DNA of 64,000 nt from Mesostigma viride (lineage: Eukaryota > Streptophyta > Mesostigmatophyceae > Mesostigmatales > Mesostigmataceae), in contig RPFO01000130.1 of NCBI GenBank assembly GCA_009746045.1, positions 581,808-645,807 of the forward strand, written 5' to 3'. Positions 1 through 9,714 of this stretch are shown piece by piece. Position 1 is the first letter of the stretch; every line of letters begins with the position of its first letter. The notes beneath the pieces were generated by a model that did no database searches, was not told the DNA's origin, and was given only the letters and a program-made list of their open reading frames with translations. A program made the translations under genes and the position numbers.

Positions 1-810
1 CTGCTGCTGGAGCTGTGCTGCAACGGCGGAGGTGGTGGAGGTGGTGTGTTGCTTGAGCATGTCCGCCCAGGTCTGGGTGGGAGGAGCATCGCCACTGAGC
101 CGGGCCAGCGGGGGCTGGCTTGGCGGCAACGTCCTTTACCGCCTGGGCGGTGAGGCCTTCGGTGTTTTGCAGGCACTCGATGGCGATGGCGTTGTCCTTG
201 AGGCGCTGGTCGATGTCGCGGAGCGGCTGGGCGGTGATGGCGTCGGAGGTGGGGGTGGTCGGCCGTGGAGGAGGCGAGGAGGGTGGAGGTGGCGGTGGAG
301 ATGGTGGAGAGAAGGGGGAGCTCGGCAGCCAGCGTGCTGCCCATGGCTGCCACATCTGCAGCCAGGGGGGCCACGTGCTGCGCGAGGGCCTCCTGGGTTA
401 TGTAAGGAGTGAGCGGATCATGGAGGCCTTCGGTCAAGGTGGTGGTGAGGGGCTTGGGGGGCCAAAGCTCCTCGAGGGAGCGTCCAAGAAGGGAGAAGAG
501 GGGGACTGAATTGCTGAAGGTGGGGGATGGCGGCGCTGTGGAGGCTTGCTGCCGAACAGTGCATATGAAAAGAAGGCACTGCGGAGGCGGCCCTGGTGGC
601 GGAGCTGCATGCACAGCTCGATAAGTGAGTCCACTCGCGATCCAAAAAACACGTAGGCCAGGCTGCGGTCGTGGTTGAGCTGGTCAAAAAAGCCGGGCTG
701 GCTGGCGTCAAAGTCGAACGCTTCCCAGTTTGGCTTGGCAGGGCGACTGCGCTTGGGCTCAGGCGACGCCTGCGGCCGGGCGAGGCGAGCCCAGGGGGCG
801 GGACAACCAC
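1..810 (-). pseudogene. Decayed gag/ORF1-like retroelement remnant
   Basis: Reading the minus strand from about 810 to 1, protein-like sequence appears in successive frames. The first block (about 780-540) reads through motifs such as NWEAFDFDASQPGFFDQLN and DSLIELCMQLRHQG. A second block in another frame (about 500-240) holds LFSLLGRSLEELWPP and LTPYITQEALAQHVAPLAAD. A third (about 250-100) holds DAITAQPLRDIDQRLKDNA, and a fourth TQTWADMLKQ near the left edge. The frame changes mean at least two or three frameshifts, so it is not a working gene as it stands. Coiled-coil-like, Ala/Gln-rich sequence with no recognised enzyme domain fits a gag or LINE ORF1 product, which is inference. It could instead be a fragment of a cellular gene that runs off the window edge. 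Confidence 0.4.
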
Positions 811-2335
811 TAGTGCTTGGCTAGTGGCGCCGCTGCCTACTGGGCCGGAGGGCGAAGCTGCATGCAGCCGGAGCTGCAGAATTATAAGTATTTTCAGGGC
901 TGAGCGCAGCCGCCAGGCTGCGTTGCGCGGACTGAGCGTTTGCTCGTCATATATTGCGTAATAGCTTCGGAAAATTATATCAGCGTGTGCGTCTTACAAA
1001 GACGAAGCGATTGTGATATTCACGGCCGAATTTGGTGCCCAAACGTGAAAGTTACGAGCTCCGCCGTCAGCCATGGCTACCTCGTGGCTCGTGGGGCAAC
1101 ACTCTTCGCAACGTGACCCCGGCCCAAGGAAAATGGGGTCACTTTGCAAAAAGTTTGGGCTCGTGGTTGGTGCGAGCTAAGTGGTTGGTGGACTGCTATG
1201 GTGGACTGCCGATGCAGAACAAGAAGAGGTGGCAGACGATTTTCCAGGCTCACACGCCAGCCCCTGTGGGCAAGCCCCCCCCCCCCCAGGAGGAAGGGGC
1301 GCTTTGCTGAGTAGCGTAGTTAGGATTTTCTAGATTAGCTTAGGGTTAGCTTAGTTAGGCTTTGCGGCTCCGCCCGGCCACCTTCATCCGCCCAGCAAGG
1401 AATACGTACGTGCTACATGATCGATCTCCCAACGGAGTCATGTTATAATTTAATTTTAAAATAATTTTTTTAACTCAAACAGCCTGTACCCGGTGACTCT
1501 CCCAACTGTGGAGGCACGGTGAATGAGTGCATGAAAAAATTGGGAAGCCTCTAGTATACTGCAAGTATACTATTATACCTATCGGCAACGACCTGTAATG
1601 TGTGCAGATCAGGCAATCATGCGCACACTAGAACAGTTGTGAACATCAATGAGACAACCAGCGCAGGCCAGAAATGCGAGAGAATCCGGACCATGGTAGC
1701 TCGAGCTAGCCTGCCGTTATCTTCTCCGCGTTTTCAAACTTGTCGTTCAGGATGATGAATATGAATGGAGATGGAAATCGGTGTAGCCTTGTTCATTGAA
1801 AGTATGGCTGGCTTCTGCTCTAGGAGCGATCCTAGATGACCTAGACGGTGGGGCCGGAAACATCCTACTTGATCAGGGCGTGTGTTTCGAGCCTAACTGG
1901 CCGGGAGTGTCTAGTGGTGAGCACCATTGCTGCGCGATCGCTCTCCCACCATTTACGAGGAAATACCCGCAAATGGAGAAAGGCCGAAAAGGTCTAGCTA
2001 GTCAGTCATTATGTTAGCCATTCAGTGTTTCCAGACGTCCAAGAACTGCACAAGGTGCTAATGCAAAATCCGTAGGACATCACTTTCAAATGTTCGGCGT
2101 GAACCAACCGCCCACGTATAAAAGCATCATGTATTCTGTAGCGACGCGACGGTGGGGACAACGAATCCAGTGCCAAGCTCGGAACGGCCGCAAAGGAGAT
2201 CTGGCATCACAGGGTTTAGATGCTCGGAGATACTACGCGATCCAGCGCTGGTCCACGACCTCAGTGCTGATAGAGCTTCGGGCAGCACCGAACAAACGTG
2301 GGTGACATTGCCAAAATCACCGGACTTGACGGAGC
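811..2335. other. No gene seen
   Basis: AT-rich intergenic-looking sequence with scattered short open frames only. No splice-consistent exon, tandem array or mobile-element end was recognised on either strand. Confidence 0.4.
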
Positions 2336-2604
2336 ATAGTGTCTCGGTCATTAATTAATAAGCGTGACTGCGTCACGTGGGTGCCAATACAGAGTAAAGG
2401 AACCTTCAACCCTATATACACAGCGAGAAGGAGGGTCGAGGGCGCCCTGGCTTCTCTCACTGCCGCAAGTGGGCAGGCCACAGAGTGCTCTCTCCACAGC
2501 ATGGTGCATCATGCCGGGGCGCAACACTGTGGGTGCATACAACCAGTGCAATACCATAGGTAGGCTGACACATCTCGGTCATACACTTTTAATTTAATAA
2601 TTAA

Positions 2605-2623
2605 CACGTAACAGCGTTACGTG
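2605..2623 (-). other. LINE 3' UTR hairpin, variant with compensatory change
   Basis: An 8-bp perfect stem (CACGTAAC / GTTACGTG) with a 3-nt loop. The sister hairpins at 2668-2686, 3577-3595 and 23102-23120 have the stem CACGTGAC / GTCACGTG. The G-C pair at stem position 6 is replaced here by A-T on both arms, which keeps the pairing. Confidence 0.65.
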
Positions 2624-2667
2624 AGCATAAGTCCTCAGTACAGTCGAGTTGGATTAGAATACATAAA

Positions 2668-2686
2668 CACGTGACTGCGTCACGTG
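2668..2686 (-). other. LINE 3' UTR hairpin
   Basis: Perfect 8-bp stem CACGTGAC / GTCACGTG with loop TGC, a few nucleotides from the 3' tail in every copy of this LINE. LINE reverse transcriptases are known in some families to recognise a 3' stem-loop; that role is inferred here. Confidence 0.6.
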
Positions 2687-2754
2687 AGCATAAGTCCTCA
2701 GTGGGAGGGGAACATGGGATGGAATGGATGATGCTAGCTATCTACCTGGCTTCA

Positions 2755-3620
2755 TCCCCTTTGGTTTGCACATTAGCGTGACCTCTTCAAGGTCGTCATT
2801 CTGACGATCCTGACCTACAGCGCCGAGACCTGGACACTGACACAGGAGCTGGAGCAACGACTCGACGGCACCGTTGACCACCAAGATGCTGCGCAAGGCC
2901 CTTAACATCCCCTTTGGTTTGCACATTAATAATGAGGATTTGTACGCTGATTTGCCCTATGTTTCCCACATTTTTAGGCACCTGGCCCGCACAGATCAGG
3001 TAGATACATCAGATAGACTAGCGGGCACCAAGCCCGCCCAGCCTGGGCGATATGTCCTCACCTGGCGTGCCCCAGGCCGCGCGCGGCAGGGCCGCCACCC
3101 GTGGACTTTTCGTGATAGACTCGGCATGGACATGTGCTACCCTAGACGTGACGGGCTCACACCCGGGCAGCCTCCTGGTTTGTCTGTATAATATGGAGGC
3201 AGATGCATGGTACGCAAGGATAGATGGCAAGTAGTAATGAAGGAGACCACCCCCAAGTCTGTGGGGGCTCCGCGCGTGACCGCGTATGACATTCATAAGT
3301 AAGTAAGTAAGTAAGTACTTGCGTGTCATGCGCAAAGGCATGCCACGGAGTACTATGCTAATCTCATTAGAAAAATAATTACACAAAAGTTTAAACAAAT
3401 ATCGTCTGCATCATCCCCCAACCGTTAAGCACTAGTTGGGGATGTAATCCTCATCCGAGCTGTCCTCTACATTCATAGCGATTCGGGCCGCGGTGCCCAC
3501 ACCCCTGTAACTAGGACCTAGATAGCTTACACCATCCATTCCATCCCATGTTCCCCTCCCACTGAGGACTTATGCTCACGTGACGCAGTCACGTGTCTAT
3601 TCATTAATTAATTAATTAAT
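2755..3620 (+). mobile_element. 5'-truncated LINE copy A, interrupted
   Basis: Plus-strand sequence matches the C-terminal LINE protein region and 3' UTR seen in copy B (23083-24070, opposite strand): the ETWTL motif region, the ARTDQVDTSDRLAGTKP region, then the 3' UTR, the hairpin at 3577 and an ATTA tail to 3620. The reading frame is broken: the conserved RRLGLAGH segment is deleted near 2970 and a stop falls near 3188. A 171-bp insertion at 3298-3468 splits the 3' UTR. The 5' junction near 2745 is rearranged, with a short stretch copied from about 2908. Confidence 0.75.
3298..3468 (-). mobile_element. 171-bp retroelement 3' end nested in LINE copy A
   Basis: This segment is absent from the other two copies of the same LINE 3' UTR. 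It is flanked by identical 9-bp repeats ACATTCATA at 3289-3297 and 3469-3477, the mark of a target-site duplication. Read on the minus strand it ends in a (TTAC)n tail, and its start encodes a short Asp/Ser-rich tail followed by a stop. It is probably a 5'-truncated member of another LINE or SINE family. A related stretch with the same tail-adjacent sequence lies at about 63140-63187. Confidence 0.75.
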
Positions 3621-3874
3621 GGAGGCAGATGGTGCGCAAGGATAGATGGCAAGTAGTGATGAAGGAGACCACCCCCAAGTCTGTGGGGGCTCCGCGTGTG
3701 ACCGCGTATGGCATTCATAGCGATTCGGGCCGCGGTGCCCACACCCCTGTAACTAGGACCTAGATAGCTTACACCAATGATCCATTCCATCCCATGTTCC
3801 CCTCCCACTGAGGACTTATGCTCACGTGACGCCGTCAAGTGTCTATTAATTAATTAATTAATTAATTAATCTCG
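3621..3874 (+). mobile_element. 5'-truncated LINE copy, 3' end only
   Basis: Directly follows the tail of copy A. It starts in the last codons of the LINE ORF (GGAGGCAGATGG region), runs through the 3' UTR, a hairpin at 3823-3841 with one mismatch, and a (TTAA)n tail of about 28 bp. It is uninterrupted at the point where copy A carries the 171-bp insertion, which fixes the pre-insertion sequence. Confidence 0.75.
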
Positions 3875-3967
3875 GTCATAGTCTTTGACAAACAAACGAT
3901 TCAAGAGTTCAACAAGAGTCTTAATGAAATTAACATGTTAAGAACAAAGACGGGAAAAACGATGCAA

Positions 3968-4360
3968 CTAGCTAAGAAGAACACCACATTTCGCCGTGTG
4001 GTCCGAAAGGTGACTGTGAATATTGGGGTAGTGAATAAAAGGAATGTGCCGGTATTTAGGATCCTTGCGCTTATCATAGATAGCCCCACGCCAGCCCTTC
4101 TTGTTATGTGTAATGCTAAGATCGAGGTGATTGCAACTAGTATCCTCCAACGTGAGCTTTAATGTGAGGGACGCTTGCGGGTAGATGCCAGGCAGACCAG
4201 CTGTGATACTGTACAAATGGGTTGCAAAATCAGGGTTGTCGAAAGCAGTGACATCATCAATGTATCGACATGTGTGGATAAAACGCCTGATGAGAAAATC
4301 GTCATTTGAGGCAATGAGATTCTCCATGAATGCAAGTTGTGAACATTGCCATTGTTCCAT
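3968..4360 (-). pseudogene. Reverse transcriptase remnant with YIDD box
   Basis: The 130-codon minus frame contains FIHTCRYIDDVTAFDNPDF, with the RT catalytic box as YIDD. It is followed by KLTLEDTSCNHLDLSITH and YDKRKDPKYRHIPFIHYP. The arrangement (RYIDD, a hydrophobic LDL strand, then a basic YDKR segment) fits Penelope-like or related non-LTR reverse transcriptases. The flanking upstream region to about 4780 shows matching fragments in other frames, so the copy is broken. Family assignment is uncertain. Confidence 0.55.
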
Positions 4361-6020
4361 GGATCAACAGCCCAGGTCGATAAGCAGTGACCATGGAAGT
4401 TTGGATCTCAAAGAAGTGGCTATGTTTTGTGGAGCTCCTCCCTCCAGTAGGCACAGTTTGTTGTGACGTTTGTCATCAGATGTGCAGATCTTGGAAAGGC
4501 CTGTCCAGCATATATTGACGAAATTTGAAAGGCAAGGCCGCGAGGGAACATAAGCCACTTGTTGTCAATAACGATAGAAGATGCATCAAATATCTTTTGG
4601 GGGCATAACAGGAGGTGCATGTGGAAATGCCGGTGTTAACTTTAATACAAGAATTGCTTTCGAAGCAGCAAGACATAAACAACCTCATGCTGTCAACCAA
4701 TGCCCAGAACTCATTAAACACTACTGCAAAACGTGATTCATCCATGATGCTATGCATGGAAATGGATATGCCAACCAATCACGTACAATTAGGGTGCATC
4801 ATAATCAGGGAGGATTTTACCAAGTTGCAAAGCGACCCAAAAACCCAGGGGTCCTCTCGCGAAGCATTGCGGTCTATGTTGGCTTGGCGCCAGAAGCATG
4901 CCGGCGACGGTATCCCATGGGAGCCGTCCTCGCGAAGCGTTGTACGTACACGACTAACAACAGGGACATGCACACAGAAAAGGCTACTGCGTTGCAACAA
5001 ACATTTACGCATACCGCGATGTAAGCCATCTCACCTTTACCCAGGCCTCAAACAAGGGGAGAACCAGGAACTGGAAAAACCCTGATTTGTGGCCATTGGA
5101 GATTGTGCAAACAGGCAGACGTTGAAAACATCTGTGAGGCAGAGGTGGGCACCCCCAGGTAAGAAAGCTGTTGTTGTTGACTATGTGTCAGTACCATGCC
5201 ACACAAGCAAGGCTCTGCTAGCCCAGAACTACTGCGCAGATGACACTTGCAGATAATCACAATAGAAGACAGCGCAAGTGAAATGCAAGCTCTGGAGGTG
5301 CCAACTATTTGTAAGGTGCGCCGGCACTGAAAAGGGTACGGTCAAACATTGGTCAGAAAGGTTGCCGAGTGGGCGTGCTCTTACTGGTGTCCACTTAACT
5401 GCAGCAATTGGACCATTTTAAAATGCACTGATGTCGTGCATGGCGCGGAGTCAACTTCTCGCTGCACTTGGAGCCTGTCAACCAATCCACGCCGCTGCCA
5501 CAAAAGCGTCCGGCGGATGCCAGTCTCCGGGGAAATGTGCACCATCGTGCGTAAAGCTCCAACCGCAGGGGACTCCTATGCCCCAAACCATGACTGCCTC
5601 CACAGGTGCTGGCTGAGTATCACTATTCTGAGGACTGGTGACGCAGGCATAGATTTATGTGCCACATAATTGTAATGAACTTTCCCTGTTTGTCTCATTC
5701 ACCCCGCCGTTTCCTCCCTCGTCCACCTCCGTCCCGGCACCTGCTTTTGCTACTCATTTGGTGTGTGGTGTTAGCAGGTGCACATGCATGCCCAGATGCA
5801 TGGGAGCGATACGCGCGTGCGCACCATTGTCATGTGCATACGTGCAAGTGCATGCGTTCTTGTCTGCGTGTGGCGACCCTAAGGCCTGTGCTTGCGCATC
5901 CAACTATTTGCCTTGTTTCTTGCCCAAGGCAACAAAGAGGTTGCGAAAGCCAGCGGTACGGCAGCGTGTCTGGCATTGTCTGAAGGTACGCTTCGACTGG
6001 AAGCGGCAATAAATGGGAAA
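4361..6020. other. No intact gene seen
   Basis: 4361-4780 may be frameshifted upstream sequence of the reverse transcriptase remnant. Beyond that only short overlapping open frames occur, none with a recognised domain or convincing splice sites. Confidence 0.35.
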
Positions 6021-6026
6021 AGGTAG

Positions 6027-6248
6027 AGGACCAGTTGAATGTACTGGTGGGAAGAGGACCAGTTGAATGTACTGGTGGGAAGAGGACCAGTTGAATGTAC
6101 TGGTGGGAAGAGGACCAGTTGAATGTACTGGTGGGAAGAGGACCAGTTGAATGTACTGGTGGGAAGAGGACCAAGTGAATGTACTGGTGGGAAGAGGACC
6201 AGGTCAATGTACTGGTGGGAAGAGGACCAGGTCAATGTACTGGTGGGA
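6027..6248. repeat. 28-bp minisatellite, about 8 copies
   Basis: Near-identical 28-bp units beginning GAGGACCAGTTGAATGTACT. The last units vary at one or two positions (TTGAAT to GTCAAT). Confidence 0.9.
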
Positions 6249-6769
6249 CGAGCGGTGGATGGGGCCGACTGGGTCAGCCGGGGCGGGGAGGGTTGGCACT
6301 AGGGCATGCTGATCATGGTAGACCAAGGCTGGATGGAAATGCCAGGGCAGAGGTAAGTCCTGTCACGAGACAGCATTATCCTTTCATGCCAATGGATGCA
6401 TGTCAACAGGCGCTGACAAAATCTCACCGAGCTGCAGTTGGTAGACGGTAAGGTGCCAGGTAGGCCGCCAGAAGCACCACGCCAGCACATGCAATGTGAG
6501 GCATCCATTAGCGCCACCCATAAAGGGAACGTGGAGACATCCGGCACATCAATTTGAGGCATGCACGACACATGCTCGAGGCATGACAGTTAGAGTCGAC
6601 AGTGATAAGGGACACAGCGTTTTCTCGTGTTGCTACTGAACACACTTGAGGCAGCAGAGAAGACACATCAGGAAGACAATAAAAGGGAAGAATAGAAACC
6701 AAGTCAAGCAGCTCTAGCTCGATGTCAGTACGATGGCGATGACGACTCTGGCGATGATCTAGAGCTGGA

Positions 6770-6845
6770 TTAAAGTTTGGGGCATGGATTAAAGTTTGGG
6801 GCATGGATTAAAGTTTGGGGCATGGATTAAAGTTTGGGGCATGGA
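6770..6845. repeat. 19-bp tandem repeat, about 4 copies
   Basis: Four direct copies of ATGGATTAAAGTTTGGGGC. Confidence 0.9.
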
Positions 6846-6866
6846 TGACTGGCGTTGGAATTGCAC

Positions 6867-6904
6867 CTTGACAGTAACTGGCATTATTATGCAGGAGGTC
6901 CAGG
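6867..6904 (-). CDS. Possible phosphodiesterase exon (LDLLHNNASYC)
   Basis: A 38-bp segment bounded by TTGCAG and AAG|GTGCAA on the minus strand encodes LDLLHNNASYC. This resembles the C-terminal helix of PDE catalytic domains, where a leucine-rich helix precedes an Asn-x-x-Tyr-Trp segment. It lies downstream of the last confident exon at 9715, with no linking exon found, so it is only a candidate. Confidence 0.25.
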
Positions 6905-6956
6905 CTGCAATGAGGGGGCCAACCCTTAGCCAATACGAGCCAGAAGCCCAGTTGCG

Positions 6957-7047
6957 AATGTAGAAAGTTGAAAAAGAAGCAGGAAACGGGTGCGCAGCAC
7001 CGCCTAGAAAGTTGAAAAAGAAGCAGGGAACGGGTGCGCAGTACCGC
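6957..7047. repeat. Direct duplication, about 49 bp x 2
   Basis: The segment starting GTAGAAAGTTGAAAAAGAAG is present twice in tandem with a few substitutions. Confidence 0.8.
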
Positions 7048-7150
7048 CCTACGATTACTTACTCTGGCTCCACAATCAAGCTCACCCAATCTTACGGCCA
7101 AGAGGATTCACAATCTTTCCTACTGCTTGATACGACTACGTAACCCACAA

Positions 7151-9262
7151 GATGCACACCTGTTGGACTAGAGAACTACATGGAAGCAGCACAGCCAGGG
7201 ATACGACGTCGTCTCTACGAGATGCGTCCTCTTCTCTGTCCCGATGCACACCTGTTGGACTAGAGAACTACATGGAAGCAGCACAGCCAGGGATACGACG
7301 TCGTCTCTACGAGATGCGTCCTCTTCTCTGTCTCGATGCATACCTGTTGGACTAGAGAACTACATGGAAGCAGCACAGCCAGGGATACGACGTCGTCTCT
7401 ACGAGATGCGTCCTCTTCTCTGTCTCGATGCATACCTGTTGGACTAGAGAACTACATGGAAGCAGCACAGCCAGGGATACGACGTCGTCTCTACGAGATG
7501 CGTCCTCTTCTCTGTCTCGATGCATACCTGTTGGACTAGAGAACTACATGGAAGCAGCACAGCCAGGGATACGGCGTCGTCTCTACGAGATGCGTCCTCT
7601 TCTCTGTCTCGATGCATACCTGTTGGACTAGAGAACTACATGGAAGCAGCACAGCCAGGGATACGACGTCGTCTCTACGAGATGCGTCCTCTTCTCTGTC
7701 TCGATGCATACCTGTTGGACTAGAGAACTACATGGAAGCAGCACAGCCAGGGATACGATGTCGTCTCTACGAGATGCGTCCTCTTCTCTGTCTCGATGCA
7801 TACCTGTTGGACTAGAGAACTAGATGGAAGCAGCACAGCCAGGGATACGATGTCGTCTCTACGAGATGCGTCCTCTTCTCTGTCTCGATGCATACCTGTT
7901 GGACTAGAGAACTACATGGAAGCAGCACAGCCAGGGATACGATGTCGTCTCTACGAGATGCGTCCTCTTCTCTGTCTCGATGCATACCTGTTGGACTAGA
8001 GAACTACATGGAAGCAGCACAGCCAGGGATACGATGTCGTCTCTACGAGATGCGTCCTCTTCTCTGTCTCGATGCATACCTGTTGGACTAGAGAACTACA
8101 TGGAAGCAGCACAGCCAGGATACGACGTCGTCTCTACGAGATGCGTCCTCTTCTCTGTCTCGATGCATACCTGTTGGACTAGAGAACTACATGGAAGCAG
8201 CACAGCCAGGGATACGATGTCGTCTCTACGAGATGCGTCCTCTTCTCTGTCTCGATGCACACCTGTTGGACTAGAGAACTAGATGGAAGCAGCACAGCCA
8301 GGGATACGATGTCGTCTCTACGAGATGCGTCCTCTTCTCTGTCTCGATGCATACCTGTTGGACTAGAGAACTACGTGGAAGCAGCACAGCCAGGGATACG
8401 ACGTCGTCTCTACGAGATGCGTCCTCTTCTCTGTCTCGATGCACACCTGTTGGACTAGAGAACTACATGGAAGCAGCACAGCCAGGGATACGACGTCGTC
8501 TCTACGAGATGCGTCCTCTTCTCTGTCTCGATGCATACCTGTTGGACTAGAGAACTACATGGAAGCAGCACAGCCAGGGATACGACGTCGTCTCTACGAG
8601 ATGCGTCCTCTTCTCTGTCTCGATGCACACCTGTTGGACTAGAGAACTACATGGAAGCAGCACAGCCAGGGATACGACGTCGTCTCTACGAGATGCGTCC
8701 TCTTCTCTGTCTCGATGCACACCTGTTGGACTAGAGAACTACGTGGAAGCAGCACAGCCAGGGATACGACGTCGTCTCTACGAGATGCGTCCTCTTCTCT
8801 GTCTCGATGCATACCTGTTGGACTAGAGAACTACATGGAAGCAGCACAGCCAGGGATACGACGTCGTCTCTACGAGATGCGTCCTCTTCTCTGTCTCGAT
8901 GCACACCTGTTGGACTAGAGAACTACATGGAAGCAGCACAGCCAGGGATACGACGTCGTCTCTACGAGATGCGTCCTCTTCTCTGTCTCGATGCACACCT
9001 GTTGGACTAGAGAACTACATGGAAGCAGCACAGCCAGGGATACGACGTCGTCTCTACGAGATGCGTCCTCTTCTCTGTCTCGATGCACACCTGTTGGACT
9101 AGAGAACTACATGGAAGCAGCACAGCCAGGGATACGACGTCGTCTCTACGAGATGCGTCCTCTTCTCTGTCTCGATGCATACCTGTTGGACTAGAGAACT
9201 ACGTGGAAGCAGCACAGCCAAGGATACGACGTCGTCTCTACGAGATGCGTCCTCTTCTGTGT
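7151..9262. repeat. 92-bp minisatellite, about 23 copies
   Basis: About 23 near-identical 92-bp units; one copy near 8118 has lost one base. On the minus strand, the strand of the phosphodiesterase gene, many units contain a good splice-donor consensus, CAG|GTATGC. Other units have CAG|GTGTGC. The unit has no multiple-of-three length, and the short repeated open frames in it are not a gene. It lies downstream of the last placed phosphodiesterase exon. Confidence 0.95.
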
Positions 9263-9412
9263 CTCCTCTTGTTGCACCACACGGAGAAGATGCCGCGGAT
9301 ACCAGCATAGGTGAAGCGGGAATCCAAGCGCGGCTGCCCTGTGAAGTATTATCTGGCATCTTGCAAAGCTTTGAAACGAACAAAGGAATAAACCGAGCGA
9401 CTGATGGGGGAG

Positions 9413-9417
9413 GGGGG

Positions 9418-9452
<35 letters not shown>

Positions 9453-9600
9453 GAGGAGGAGGAGGAGGAGGAGGAGGAGGAGGAGGAGGAGGAGGAGGAG
9501 GAGGAGGAGGAGGAGGAGGAGGAGGAGGAGGAGGAGGAGGAGGAGGAGGAGGAGGAGGAGGAGGAGGAGGAGGAGGAGGAGGAGGAGGAGGAGGAGGAGA
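9413..9600. repeat. (AGG)n microsatellite with G run
   Basis: A poly-G run followed by about 57 perfect AGG triplets. Six-frame homopolymer open frames here are artefacts of the triplet. Confidence 0.97.
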
Positions 9601-9628
9601 TCTTGTTGCTGTCAACCACTAAGCGCGC

Positions 9629-9660
9629 TTGCGTATGACCTGGGCACTTTATTGTCGGCG
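9629..9660 (-). other. Decayed copy of phosphodiesterase exon 10 end
   Basis: On the minus strand, GACAATAAAGTGCCCAGGTC repeats the end of exon 10 (GACAACAACGTGCCCAAGTC, 9739-9719) about 80 bp downstream of the real donor. The donor itself is lost here. Confidence 0.6.
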
Positions 9661-9714
9661 CATGCAGGGGATGCCAGCATGTCTGAAACAAATAGAGAAC
9701 AGCGCGGGGTGTAC

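Larger units (their letters stand above)
2340..2745 (-). mobile_element. Cluster of LINE 3' ends (minus orientation)
   Basis: Three successive blocks each begin with AT-rich ATTA/TTAA tail sequence followed by a short hairpin, at about 2363, 2605 and 2668. The last two share the following stretch GAGCATAAGTCCTCAGT with the LINE copies at 3540-3620 and 23100-23160, but in reverse orientation. They are best read as 5'-truncated LINE insertions, or nested insertions, lying on the minus strand. Confidence 0.6.

Noticed and set aside
7152..9310. Twenty-odd identical 67-codon open frames
   Set aside because: Each spans parts of three 92-bp units and ends at the same stop. They are an artefact of the array.
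9349..9622. Poly-Pro, poly-Ser, poly-Gly and poly-Arg open frames
   Set aside because: Six-frame readings of (AGG)n.
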